Origin: Wenxinia marina DSM 24838
GTDB taxonomy: Bacteria > Pseudomonadota > Alphaproteobacteria > Rhodobacterales > Rhodobacteraceae
NCBI RefSeq assembly: GCF_000379485.1
Contig: NZ_KB902299.1
Span: 124,001 to 188,000 of the forward strand
DNA: 64,000 nt
Direction: 5' to 3'
A model generated the notes under the pieces. It saw only the letters and a program-made list of their open reading frames with translations, made no database searches and was not told the origin of the DNA. The stretch's first letter is position 1. Every line of letters starts with the position of its first letter. The position numbers and the translations under genes are program-made. Of this stretch, positions 24,942 to 33,526 are shown in pieces.

Positions 24942-25597
24942 ACCGCCGCGCCCTGATCCTCTCCGTCCTTGCCGTTGGCGCCGTCGGATTCGGCGGTGCG
25001 ACCTGGTATGCCACCCGGCCCGCCCCGACGGCCGAGGCAGAAGCTGCGCCGCCCGCACAGGCCGAAGCGCTCATCCGGCCGCATTCGCCTGCGCTGGGTC
25101 CCGAGGATGCGCCTGTCACCGTCGTCGAGTTCTTCGATCCCGCCTGCGAGGCCTGCCGCGCCTTCCATCCCATCGTGAAGGACATCATGGCCGAGCATGG
25201 CAGCGCCGTCCGCGTTGTGATCCGCTACACGCCTTTCCACGGCGAGGCATCGGAACAGGCGATCCGGGTGCTTGAGGCCGCGCGGATGCAAGGGGTGTTC
25301 GAGCCGGTGCTGGAGGCGCTTCTACGCGACCAGCCAAGATGGGCATCGCACGGCGCCCCCGAACCGGGCCTGCTTCTGGACATCGCGGCTTCGGCCGGTT
25401 TCGACGTCGATGAGGGGCAAGGCCAGTTGCTGTTCCCCGGTACGACGGCTGTGCTCAACCAGGACCGCGCGGATGTCGAAACAGTCGGCGTCCGCCAGAC
25501 CCCCACCTTCTTCGTCAACGGTCGGTCGCTCGATCCGTTCGGGGAAGCAGAGTTGCGCCGGCTGGTGGCCGCCGAGGTCACCGCGACACGAAGCTGA
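24938..25597 (+). CDS. DsbA-like periplasmic thioredoxin-fold oxidase
   Basis: The 219-aa protein has a signal or anchor (RRALILSVLAVGAVGFGG), then a DsbA-type fold with FFDPACEACRAFHPIVKDIM (CEAC active site) and the cis-Pro region VGVRQTPTFFVNGRSL. It resembles BdbD/DsbA partners of BdbC-type DsbB. It is coupled to the DsbB gene by ATGA. Likely clients are the PCuAC, SCO and DUF411 proteins of the same operon. Confidence 0.88.
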   Translation: MNRRALILSVLAVGAVGFGGATWYATRPAPTAEAEAAPPAQAEALIRPHSPALGPEDAPVTVVEFFDPACEACRAFHPIVKDIMAEHGSAVRVVIRYTPFHGEASEQAIRVLEAARMQGVFEPVLEALLRDQPRWASHGAPEPGLLLDIAASAGFDVDEGQGQLLFPGTTAVLNQDRADVETVGVRQTPTFFVNGRSLDPFGEAELRRLVAAEVTATRS

Positions 25598-25619
25598 AAA
25601 TGAACGGAGTTCGACGGAC

Positions 25620-26090
25620 ATGATAAGGAAAGGGACGATTCTGGGGGGATGTGCCGCCCTGCTTTTGGCCGCGGTACTGAGCGGCGCCGCTCTCGCGGGT
25701 TCCGAGGACGTTGTGGTCGAAGACGCATGGGCGCGTGCGTCGATCGGCACCAGCCGCCCCGGCGCGGCGTACATGACGATCCGCAATACCGGCGAGGAAG
25801 CGCTCACGCTCTCCGGCATATCGACCGATCTGGCGATGCAGCCGGAGGTCCACTTGAGCGCAACCGACGCCCGGGGCGTGAACTCCATGGCTCCGGCGGG
25901 CGAGATCGAGATCGCTCCGGGAGAGGCGGTCGCGCTCGAACCAGGCGGGCTGCATGCGATGCTGATGATGCTCCAGCGTCCGATGGTCGAGGGCGAGACG
26001 TTCGATTTGACGCTGATCTTCTCCGACGGCGGTGAAGTGCGCGTTGAGGTTCCGATCCTCGGGATCGCCGCGCGCGGTCTGAACGACTGA
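25620..26090 (+). CDS. Periplasmic copper chaperone PCu(A)C
   Basis: From ATG 25620 the product is 156 aa with a signal peptide ending near GAALAGSED. The Cu(I) site of PCuAC is visible: MQPEVHLSATDARGVNSM and, about 21 residues later, GGLHAMLM, i.e. H-x10-M and H-x-M. PCuAC passes copper to SCO or the CuA site of cytochrome oxidase. The flanking SCO genes support that pathway. Its stop overlaps the next gene start. Confidence 0.9.
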   Translation: MIRKGTILGGCAALLLAAVLSGAALAGSEDVVVEDAWARASIGTSRPGAAYMTIRNTGEEALTLSGISTDLAMQPEVHLSATDARGVNSMAPAGEIEIAPGEAVALEPGGLHAMLMMLQRPMVEGETFDLTLIFSDGGEVRVEVPILGIAARGLND

Positions 26091-26716
26091 TGCAGCAACG
26101 GACGATCCTTGGATACGGCGCAGCGGGTGTCGGGGCACTACTCTTCGCGCTCTTTGTCGGCTGGTGGCAAGTGGACGGGCCTGGTGCGCCCGAGCCGGAG
26201 GGCCAGCGGCCGCTGGCTCTGTCCGCCATGGACTTCAGCCTGACGGACCACGAGGGAAACGTGGTCGGGCCGGAAACGCTGATCGGGCGCCCTGCGATGG
26301 TGTTCTTCGGCTTTACCTACTGTCCGGACGTCTGCCCGACCACGCTCTCGGACATTTCGGGATGGCTCGACGATTTGGGGGACGAGGCAGACGAGATGTT
26401 CGTGGTTTTCATCACTGTCGATCCCGAGCGCGACACCGTCGATGCGATGTCGGACTATGTCGGCTATTTCCATCCGGCCATCCGCGGCTGGACCGGCGAA
26501 GATGAGGAAATCGCGAAAGCCGCGCGCGGCTTCCGCGCGAGCTACAAGCGGGTGCCGACCGAGAGTGGCGGTTACACGATGAACCACACCGCCAGCGTTT
26601 TCCTGTTCGACGCTGCGGGGCGGTTCGTCACCATGATCGACTATCACGAACCGAGGGAATTCGCGGTGCCGAAGATTCGCCGCGCACTCGAAGAAGAAAC
26701 GGAGGGGGCAACATGA
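26090..26716 (+). CDS. SCO1/SenC copper chaperone, second copy
   Basis: The 208-aa protein has an N-terminal membrane helix and the SCO domain: GFTYCPDVCPTTLSDISGWL (CxxxC), FITVDPERDTVDAMSDYVG and YTMNHTASVFLFD (distal His). It is clearly a paralogue of the 23912 gene but diverged, so the two probably have separate partners. It overlaps the PCuAC stop by one base and the M23 gene by 4 bp. Confidence 0.9.
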   Translation: MQQRTILGYGAAGVGALLFALFVGWWQVDGPGAPEPEGQRPLALSAMDFSLTDHEGNVVGPETLIGRPAMVFFGFTYCPDVCPTTLSDISGWLDDLGDEADEMFVVFITVDPERDTVDAMSDYVGYFHPAIRGWTGEDEEIAKAARGFRASYKRVPTESGGYTMNHTASVFLFDAAGRFVTMIDYHEPREFAVPKIRRALEEETEGAT

Positions 26717-28086
26717 GGCTCAGAGCAATCGCGGCAGGTATCGGAATTGTCGCCGCGCTATCAGGTGGTGGCTTTGTTCTTTCGGGGGTCTGGTCGAAGG
26801 ACCCCGTTCCTCCAGGTCTCGCGGCAGCAAGCATATGGTCGCCGGACCGTCTCCAGCCTCCCCCGTTTGTGGTGTCGGAACCGCCACGATTTGCGCAGGC
26901 AGGAGCCGAGCCCACGACGTTGCTTAGCCCCATACCTCTTCTGCAGGTCTCCGTCGCTGATACTTCCTTGCCGACGATCGAACCTCCCCTTTCCGCTTGG
27001 TCGCGCGACATAGAAAGCGGTGAGACGCTCGATATAGTTCTCGCGGAGGCCGGTCTCTCGGCGACCGACCGTGCGGAAGTCACCCTCGCTCTTGGCGCGG
27101 AATATGATTTGAGGCGGCTGCGGCCTGGACATTCCGTCACCGTCGTATCGACGATGGACAACAGCCCGCGCAGCGTCGCGCTCGCCATCGAGGACGGTGT
27201 GCGCATCGAGGTGATCTTCGGCGATGAGCTTGCCACGCAGATCGTTACCCCGAAGTCCGAGACGGTGACGCTTGCCGGGGAAGCAGTGATCGAAAGCTCG
27301 CTTTTCGCTGCGCTCGATGAGGCCGGTATCCCGGCCCGGTTTGCGGTGGACCTGGCGCAGATGCTCGGCGGAACGGTGGATTTTCGCCGTGAGATGGCAG
27401 GCGGCGAAACCCTCCGGCTTCTCTGGCGCGAGGCGCGCGTCGGAGACGACAGGATCGGCCAGCCTGACCTTGCCTTCGCCGCGCTGGAGGTCGGCGGCGC
27501 GCTCTACGAGGTCGTTTGGCCGGACAACGGCAGCGGACAGGCGACGATCTTCGTCGACGGCGAAGTCCTCCGCGTCTTCGCGCAGCCCGTCGAAGGTGCA
27601 CGCCTGAGCTCCGTTTTCGGCCGCCGCACGCATCCAGTCTATGGGAACGTGCGAATGCACACCGGCGTCGATTTCGCTGCGGCAAGTGGGACGCCGGTTC
27701 ACGCCACGGCACCCGGGCGCGTCAGCTTCATCGGCTGGCGGGGCGGGTACGGCCGCGTGGTCGAAATCTCGCATGGCTCGGACACCACGACGCGCTACGC
27801 GCATCTCAGCGCCGTCCCGGATGGCCTCGCGCAAGGCCAGCGCGTGGCCGCCGGAGACGTGATCGGTCGTGTGGGCGCCACCGGCACCGCGACCGGTCCT
27901 AACCTGCACTACGAGGTTCTGGTGGACGGTCGTCCGACCGATCCTCTCTCCGACGAGCGGCTCGCCGAAGCTGCCGAGCGCGAAGCGGATGACACTGCCG
28001 CGCTGTCGCGATTGGCCGAAGCCCGCGCGCTTCTCGCTGAAAGTCTCGACCGCGAGATCGCCCTGACAGCAACCGAAAGGCTCTGA
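26713..28086 (+). CDS. M23 family peptidoglycan endopeptidase, periplasmic
   Basis: The 457-aa protein begins with a membrane segment. A central region (SGETLDIVLAEAGLSATDRA) resembles the opacity/LysM-like domain found before M23 domains. The LytM peptidase core is RTHPVYGNVRMHTGVDFAAA, with later TTRYAHLS and GPNLHYEVLVDG: H-x3-D, H-x-H-type zinc ligands complete. It probably cuts peptide cross-links in the cell wall. Its presence in a copper operon is unexpected and may serve envelope remodelling under metal stress. Confidence 0.88.
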   Translation: MRLRAIAAGIGIVAALSGGGFVLSGVWSKDPVPPGLAAASIWSPDRLQPPPFVVSEPPRFAQAGAEPTTLLSPIPLLQVSVADTSLPTIEPPLSAWSRDIESGETLDIVLAEAGLSATDRAEVTLALGAEYDLRRLRPGHSVTVVSTMDNSPRSVALAIEDGVRIEVIFGDELATQIVTPKSETVTLAGEAVIESSLFAALDEAGIPARFAVDLAQMLGGTVDFRREMAGGETLRLLWREARVGDDRIGQPDLAFAALEVGGALYEVVWPDNGSGQATIFVDGEVLRVFAQPVEGARLSSVFGRRTHPVYGNVRMHTGVDFAAASGTPVHATAPGRVSFIGWRGGYGRVVEISHGSDTTTRYAHLSAVPDGLAQGQRVAAGDVIGRVGATGTATGPNLHYEVLVDGRPTDPLSDERLAEAAEREADDTAALSRLAEARALLAESLDREIALTATERL

Positions 28087-28089
28087 CCC

Positions 28090-28545
28090 ATGAAACGTCT
28101 GACACAAGCCCTGAGCATCGCAATCGCACTCTTTCCGGCGGCGCAGGCTCTCGCGGAGGCAACTGCCATCGATGTTCGAAAGACCAATGGATGCGGCTGC
28201 TGCCTGTCCTGGATGAACCATCTCCAGGAGAACGGCTTCGCACCGACAGGCCAGGACATGTTCGGCGGCCTCCTCGTGCGTTTCAAGCTCGACAACGGGG
28301 TGCCGCAGCGCATGGTCTCCTGCCACACGGCGCTCGTCGACGGCTACGTGATCGAGGGCCACGTGCCGGCCGCCGACATCCGCCGCCTTCTAGACGAACG
28401 GTCCGACGCGGTCGGTCTCGCGGTTCCGGGCATGCCCTACGGTTCGCCCGGCATGGGGCCCGAGGAGGACCGCGAAGCCTACGACGTGTTTCTGATTCTG
28501 AAGGACGGCTCGACCGAAGTCTATTCAAGCTACCCCGAAGGGTAA
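28090..28545 (+). CDS. DUF411 periplasmic metal-binding protein
   Basis: The 151-aa protein has a signal peptide (LTQALSIAIALFPAAQALAE) and the DUF411 core: RKTNGCGCCLSWMNHLQENG (CGCC metal site), VPQRMVSCHTALVDGYVIEG and GLAVPGMPYGSPGM. DUF411 proteins occur in copper and other metal resistance clusters and probably bind Cu. It lies three bases after the M23 gene. Confidence 0.85.
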   Translation: MKRLTQALSIAIALFPAAQALAEATAIDVRKTNGCGCCLSWMNHLQENGFAPTGQDMFGGLLVRFKLDNGVPQRMVSCHTALVDGYVIEGHVPAADIRRLLDERSDAVGLAVPGMPYGSPGMGPEEDREAYDVFLILKDGSTEVYSSYPEG

Positions 28546-28557
28546 GCCACCTGACGA

Positions 28558-29340
28558 ATGGATCAATTGTCCCCGATCATGCTCGGCTTTCTCGGAAGCC
28601 TGGCCGCCGGCACGTTGACAGCCGTCGGGGCCGTCCCCGTGCTGTTCGGGCGGATCCCCTCACGCGCCACACGCGACTTGTCGCTCGGCTTTGCGGCGGG
28701 CGTGATGCTCGCAGCTTCCTTCTTCTCGCTGATCATTCCAGCGCTGGACGCGGCTGAGCCGCAGTTCGACAACGGGGCGGTACCCGCGGCCATCGTCTGC
28801 ATCGCAATCCTTCTAGGCATGGGTGCCGTTGCCCTGATGAACGAGAAGCTGCCGCACGAACACTTCAGAACGGGCCGCGAAGGTCCGGGCGCCGCGTCGC
28901 TTCGGCGGGTCTGGCTCTTCATCATCGCAATCACGATCCACAATTTCCCGGAGGGCCTCGCCGTTGGCGTTGGGTTCGGATCCGGTGGCGTGGAAGGCGG
29001 CCTCCCACTCGCCATCGGAATCGGCTTGCAGAACGCGCCCGAGGGTCTCGCTGTGGCGGTGTCGCTGTTGGGTGAGGGATACTCGAAGCTGCGCGCCTGG
29101 GGCATTGCGGCCCTCACCGGCATGATCGAACCGATCGGCGGGTTGCTCGGGGCGGGTATCATCACGCTGTCGGAGCCGCTGCTGCCATGGGGGTTGGCGT
29201 TCGCCGCCGGTGCGATGCTGTATGTCATCAGCCACGAAATCATCCCAGAAACCCATCGCAGCGGACATCAGAACAAGGCGACGCTCGGACTGTCGGTCGG
29301 CCTTGTCCTGATGCTGTTTCTCGACGTCTGGCTGGGGTGA
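28558..29340 (+). CDS. ZIP-family metal transporter (ZupT/GufA type)
   Basis: The 260-aa integral membrane protein has eight hydrophobic segments. Segments 4 and 5 carry the classic binuclear site: IAITIHNFPEGLAVGVGFGS and IGIGLQNAPEGLAVAVSLLG (H-N-x-P-E-G, then Q-N-x-P-E-G). A third conserved element is MLYVISHEIIPETHR. The usual direction is metal uptake into the cytoplasm. In an efflux island this could supply the cofactor or the inducing metal. Confidence 0.9.
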   Translation: MDQLSPIMLGFLGSLAAGTLTAVGAVPVLFGRIPSRATRDLSLGFAAGVMLAASFFSLIIPALDAAEPQFDNGAVPAAIVCIAILLGMGAVALMNEKLPHEHFRTGREGPGAASLRRVWLFIIAITIHNFPEGLAVGVGFGSGGVEGGLPLAIGIGLQNAPEGLAVAVSLLGEGYSKLRAWGIAALTGMIEPIGGLLGAGIITLSEPLLPWGLAFAAGAMLYVISHEIIPETHRSGHQNKATLGLSVGLVLMLFLDVWLG

Positions 29341-29343
29341 CAG

Positions 29344-29826
29344 ATGTTGAGAGCCGAAAGAACGCGCGTGATCGGCATGTTGGCCGCCGTTGCGGCTTTC
29401 GCGATCGATCAGGTCACAAAGGCCATCGTCGTCACGAATGCGAGCTTCTTGAGCGCTGGTGTTCCCGTGTTTCCCGGTTTCAACCTCACGTTCCATCGCA
29501 ACGATGGCGTGACCTTCGGACTTCTGGGCGGCGCGCCGTGGTGGAGCCTTGTGGTGCTCGCTCTTGCCGTCTGCGCCTGGCTCGCGATCATGGTGCTCCG
29601 CGCCGGGAACGGCATCGAGGCGCTTGCCTACGGGGCGATCATCGGTGGTGCACTCGGCAACGTGCTGGACCGCCTCAGATTTCGGGCCGTGACGGATTTC
29701 CTCGATTTCTACGTCGGCTCCGCCCACTGGCCCGCCTTCAACATGGCCGATGTGTTCGTGGTCGGCGGCGTCGGATTGCTTCTGCTCGCGCCGATTTTCA
29801 AGCAACGACCTCGGTCTGGTCCATGA
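29344..29826 (+). CDS. lspA: Prolipoprotein signal peptidase II
   Basis: The 160-aa inner-membrane aspartyl protease cleaves lipoprotein signal peptides after lipid attachment. Motifs are complete: DQVTKAIV, FHRNDGVTFGLL, GGALGNVLDRLRFRAVTDFL and FNMADVFVVGG, the last two holding the catalytic Asp pair. It overlaps lnt as ATGA. A chromosomal copy is expected elsewhere, so this is an accessory enzyme carried by the island, as often seen next to metal resistance genes. Confidence 0.92.
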   Translation: MLRAERTRVIGMLAAVAAFAIDQVTKAIVVTNASFLSAGVPVFPGFNLTFHRNDGVTFGLLGGAPWWSLVVLALAVCAWLAIMVLRAGNGIEALAYGAIIGGALGNVLDRLRFRAVTDFLDFYVGSAHWPAFNMADVFVVGGVGLLLLAPIFKQRPRSGP

Positions 29827-31406
29827 ACCTGATTTGGACGCTGCCCGCGGCGCGGGTGATTTCCCTGCCGTCGCGCATGACCGTGGCCTGTGCAGCCGGC
29901 GGCCTGGCGGTCCTGACCCTCCCTCCGTTCTCGATCCTCCTGCTTGTCCCGGTTGCTTACGCTACCCTCCTTGTACTCCTTCGGCATCTCTCCGTCGCCA
30001 AGGCCGCACTCGTCGGCTGGGCGTTCGGTCTTGGGCAGTTCGGTTTCGGACTCTCGTGGATCGCGGAGAGTTTCTACGTGGATGCCGAGCGGTTCGCTGC
30101 GCTGGCGATCCCCGCCGTCGCAGTGCTGTCCGCCGGCCTCGCCATCTTTCCGGCCATCGCGGCGGCGCTCTTCGCCGGCGTCGCACAACGCCGTGCGATC
30201 GGAGGCGTGCTGGCATGTCTTCTGTTCGCGACCTGCTGGACGACGGCAGAGTGGCTGCGCGGGCACCTGCTCACGGGATTTCCGTGGAACCTCGCGGGCT
30301 ACGCGCTTGTCGAATACGCGGCCTTGCGGCAGCCGGCTGCATGGGTCGGAAGCTACGGGTTGAGCTTTCTTGTGGTCCTTGCCGGCACCCTTCCGGCGGC
30401 AGCTTTTTTGGCGAGAGGGCGGCACCGTTGGGACATCCCCCTGCTCGGCGTTGGGATCGTTGTGGTTGCCTGGAACGCAGGCACAGCACGGCTCCAACTT
30501 GAGACGCCAGGACCATCGGGAGTCGACCTGCGCATCGTGCAAGGCAATGTCCCCCAGCAGGAAAAGTGGGCGCCCGAAAATCGGGAGGCGACCCTCACGC
30601 GCTATCTCGAACTCTCGACACGTCCCGGCCCCGTCGACATCCTGCTCTGGCCGGAAACAGCCTTCCCGGGCTTTCTCGATGAGGACGTTGAGGCGCGGTC
30701 GCGCATCGCCGCAGCCATTCCGGCTGGGGCCCTGCTTCTGACCGGCGTGCCTGATCGTGTATCAATGGATGGAGGCACGAGTTACTTCAACTCGGTCCAG
30801 GCCTATGACCAGTCCGGCGAATTCCTGACCGGCTACGCCAAGCACCACCTCGTTCCCTTCGGCGAATACATGCCGTTCAGGGGCTGGCTGCCGATCGACC
30901 GTCTCACGCAAGGCTTGGGGGACTTCACGCCGGGACCAGGGCCGCGCACGCTGGCATTACCGGGGGTACCGCTGGTTGCCGTGGCCATCTGCTACGAGAT
31001 CATTTTTCCGGGCCATGTCGTTGACGACCTGTTCCGGCCGGACTGGATCTTCAACGCGACCAACGATGCCTGGTTCGGAACCAGCATCGGGCCGGAGCAG
31101 CACCTCGCCTCTGCACGCATGCGCGCCGTCGAGGAAGGGCTTCCCATCGTCCGGGCCGCGAATACCGGAATCTCCGCGGTCATCGACGCAAACGGTGATC
31201 TCGCCGCGCGGCTCGGCACCGGAGAAACCGGTGTCATCGGTGCGGCTCTGCCCTTCGCTCATCCGCCAACGCTTTATGCGCGCTTCGGCGACTGGACACT
31301 GCTGGCTCTCATCTTCGCAACTTGGGCCGTGGGACTGGCTGCAGGTCTGGTCGGCACACACCGGGGCAACAAGAAAACAAGAACGGAGACAAAGTCATGC
31401 TGGTAA
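29823..31406 (+). CDS. lnt: Apolipoprotein N-acyltransferase
   Basis: The 527-aa membrane enzyme adds the third acyl chain to lipoproteins. After about eight hydrophobic segments comes the nitrilase-like domain with the E-K-C triad: LLWPETAFPGFL (Glu), YAKHHLVPFGEYMPF (Lys) and VAICYEIIFPGHV (Cys). NATNDAWFG and AANTGISAVID complete the domain. ATG 29823 overlaps the lspA stop. It follows lspA, so the two late lipoprotein maturation steps travel together here. Confidence 0.9.
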   Translation: MNLIWTLPAARVISLPSRMTVACAAGGLAVLTLPPFSILLLVPVAYATLLVLLRHLSVAKAALVGWAFGLGQFGFGLSWIAESFYVDAERFAALAIPAVAVLSAGLAIFPAIAAALFAGVAQRRAIGGVLACLLFATCWTTAEWLRGHLLTGFPWNLAGYALVEYAALRQPAAWVGSYGLSFLVVLAGTLPAAAFLARGRHRWDIPLLGVGIVVVAWNAGTARLQLETPGPSGVDLRIVQGNVPQQEKWAPENREATLTRYLELSTRPGPVDILLWPETAFPGFLDEDVEARSRIAAAIPAGALLLTGVPDRVSMDGGTSYFNSVQAYDQSGEFLTGYAKHHLVPFGEYMPFRGWLPIDRLTQGLGDFTPGPGPRTLALPGVPLVAVAICYEIIFPGHVVDDLFRPDWIFNATNDAWFGTSIGPEQHLASARMRAVEEGLPIVRAANTGISAVIDANGDLAARLGTGETGVIGAALPFAHPPTLYARFGDWTLLALIFATWAVGLAAGLVGTHRGNKKTRTETKSCW

Positions 31407-31564
31407 TCGCGGGCATTGTCGCGGGTGCAATCTGGGGTGGTTATCTGGCGCGACGCCGAAAAGGAAACCGGCTGGATATCCTCCAGTATGCGACGAGTTC
31501 GGCTATCATCTTCGGTCTTCTCACCTATTTCGTTTCGGTGGTCCTTTTGCGCATCTTTTCATGA
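31397..31564 (+). CDS. Small membrane protein after lnt
   Basis: From ATG 31397, behind CGGAGAC, the product is 55 aa with two hydrophobic segments (VIAGIVAGAIWGGYLARRR and AIIFGLLTYFVSVVLLRIF). It overlaps the last codons of lnt by 10 bp in another frame. Its tight spacing and good ribosome site support a real gene. I recognise no family. Confidence 0.6.
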   Translation: MLVIAGIVAGAIWGGYLARRRKGNRLDILQYATSSAIIFGLLTYFVSVVLLRIFS

Positions 31565-31588
31565 GAAGGGTTTCGAAACGGCACCGAC

Positions 31589-33526
31589 GTGAGACGTCTT
31601 TTCAACATATTGCTGTACGGGTTCCTGGCGATCTGCATCACGGCATCGGTTGGTTCCGGGTTGGTCTATTTTCTGCTGAGCCGATCCGTTCCCGACTACG
31701 ACGAGGACTTCACGGTCGCAGGGCTAGACGGACCGGTCGACATTCTGCGGGATTCTTCGGCAGTCCCGCACATCTCCGCAACTTCTGCCGCAGACGTCTA
31801 CTTCGCAATAGGCTTCGTTCATGCGCAAGACCGGCTCGGTCAGCTGTTAAGGGCAAGGCGAAGAGCGGAAGCTTCGTGGCCATCCGATGAGATCTTGGAC
31901 CTTGCGCCAGCGGTCTCAGACGCGCTCGCGTCCTATGCCGCCGGAGTCAATGCGTGGCTCGAACTGGTGTCGGCAGGCGGGCGCGGCAGAGGCTCTCCGG
32001 AGCTGCTGATCGCAGACGAACGGTCGATCGCGGCCTGGACACCCGGCGATAGCCTGAGGATTGCCCGGTCTTTCCTGAATGGCCTGCTACCGGGAAGCGC
32101 ACGGGAAGGAATGCCGAGCATATCAAGTGCCATTATACCGGCGGATCGCCAGAGAGTGCCCGAGCTGTTTGCGACTGATCCGGAGCAGCGCCTTGATGCA
32201 TGGGCGATGGACGGCGACCGAACAGCGACCGGAACGCCAATTCTAGCCGCCGATATCAGCGGTTCCCTGTCGCTTCCCTCGGAATGGTATCTCGCAGATC
32301 TTCAATTTTCGACAGGGCCGGTCATAGGGGCCACAATGCCGGGCGTACCTTTCGTTATTGTCGGTCGCAATGCGCGCGTCGCCTGGGCCTTCCGGACATT
32401 TCCCGTGCCAGACGAGGAGGCACCAAGGGGGCCGTCAACCGTGCAGGCGGCAGGTTTCCTGACGATGCTGGAGCTGTTCGCGCGTTCGGCCGACGCGACC
32501 GATGCCATCGGAGTTGCCGCAGACATGTTGCCGAAGGGCATGGAGGCATTGGCCATTGACCGAGAAACCGTTGCCCGATGGCCAAGAGCGGAGGCCGTAC
32601 GGGCGTCGTCTTTTCGCGACATTCGGCTGGCGGAGCTTGAAGCGCGGCAATCGATCTTCTCGACGGAAGGCGCCATCGGTGTTCAAAGGGACACCGTAAG
32701 TTCCGTGGCGCGAACCCTCCTGCCCCTGATGGCGAAAGAGCTTTGGTTCGTGCAGTCCAGAGACAGCATCGAAGGCACCGATGCGGACGTCCTTCGTCGT
32801 GAGCTACTGGACAGGCTTGCGTCGTGGAATGGCAATATGGATCGCTATTCACCGGAACCTCTGCTGTTCTGGACCTGGGTCCGGGCTTTGCAGCAGCGCA
32901 TTTTGAAGGACGAGTTTCCGACAGCGGAGCAAATCTGGACCCGTCCGAACCCGGACTTTCTTTATGCGGTACTCAGCAATCGTCGCGGTAGCGCGATCTG
33001 GTGCGACATCCGCCTATCCTCACCTCGCGAGACATGTGAGGAGCAGGTTCGCGCGGCCCTGGATGATGCCCTTGGCTGGCTGGTCGATCGATATGGGCGC
33101 GATCCCTCGACGTGGACCTGGGGGGAGGAGCATACATTGGACATGCAGTGGTCGCCGATCAGTTCACGTGGGTTGCTGACTGACCTGCTGTCCCTTCAAA
33201 CGCCGATTTCGGGCGATCCCTTTACGCAATTCTTGACGTCATTTGGTTTGGAAGAAGGCCGTCCATTCCTCGTGGGGGCCGGAAGCAATTTTCAGGCGGT
33301 CATGTCGATATCGGAAGAAGCGGGATCATACTACATCGCGCCCGCCGGGCAGTCGGGACATCCGCTATCTCGTTTTTACGACAATCTCTTTCCCTCGTGG
33401 ATACAAGGCGAATACCTCGCCATGTCGACCGATCTGTCACTGGCCCGTGGCGGGGCTTCCGGGCTCTCGCGGCTGACACCGGCTACCTCCGACAACCCTC
33501 GGATGAGCGAGGGCCGAAGCGAATGA
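31589..33526 (+). CDS. Penicillin acylase-like (S45) protein, nucleophile apparently missing
   Basis: The 645-aa protein has an N-terminal membrane anchor and the S45 layout: PVDILRDSSAVPHISATSAA, YFAIGFVHAQDRLGQLLRAR, then the segment AWAMDGDRTATGTPILAADI. In active enzymes that segment starts with S-N-x-W, the Ser being the self-cleavage and catalytic residue. Here residues 202-205 are L-D-A-W, so the nucleophile is absent, and the N-D-P-H that normally follows is A-D-I-S. It is shorter than typical acylases (about 750-850 aa). A binding or structural role is more likely than amide hydrolysis. GTG 31589 is the start. Confidence 0.75.
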   Translation: MRRLFNILLYGFLAICITASVGSGLVYFLLSRSVPDYDEDFTVAGLDGPVDILRDSSAVPHISATSAADVYFAIGFVHAQDRLGQLLRARRRAEASWPSDEILDLAPAVSDALASYAAGVNAWLELVSAGGRGRGSPELLIADERSIAAWTPGDSLRIARSFLNGLLPGSAREGMPSISSAIIPADRQRVPELFATDPEQRLDAWAMDGDRTATGTPILAADISGSLSLPSEWYLADLQFSTGPVIGATMPGVPFVIVGRNARVAWAFRTFPVPDEEAPRGPSTVQAAGFLTMLELFARSADATDAIGVAADMLPKGMEALAIDRETVARWPRAEAVRASSFRDIRLAELEARQSIFSTEGAIGVQRDTVSSVARTLLPLMAKELWFVQSRDSIEGTDADVLRRELLDRLASWNGNMDRYSPEPLLFWTWVRALQQRILKDEFPTAEQIWTRPNPDFLYAVLSNRRGSAIWCDIRLSSPRETCEEQVRAALDDALGWLVDRYGRDPSTWTWGEEHTLDMQWSPISSRGLLTDLLSLQTPISGDPFTQFLTSFGLEEGRPFLVGAGSNFQAVMSISEEAGSYYIAPAGQSGHPLSRFYDNLFPSWIQGEYLAMSTDLSLARGGASGLSRLTPATSDNPRMSEGRSE

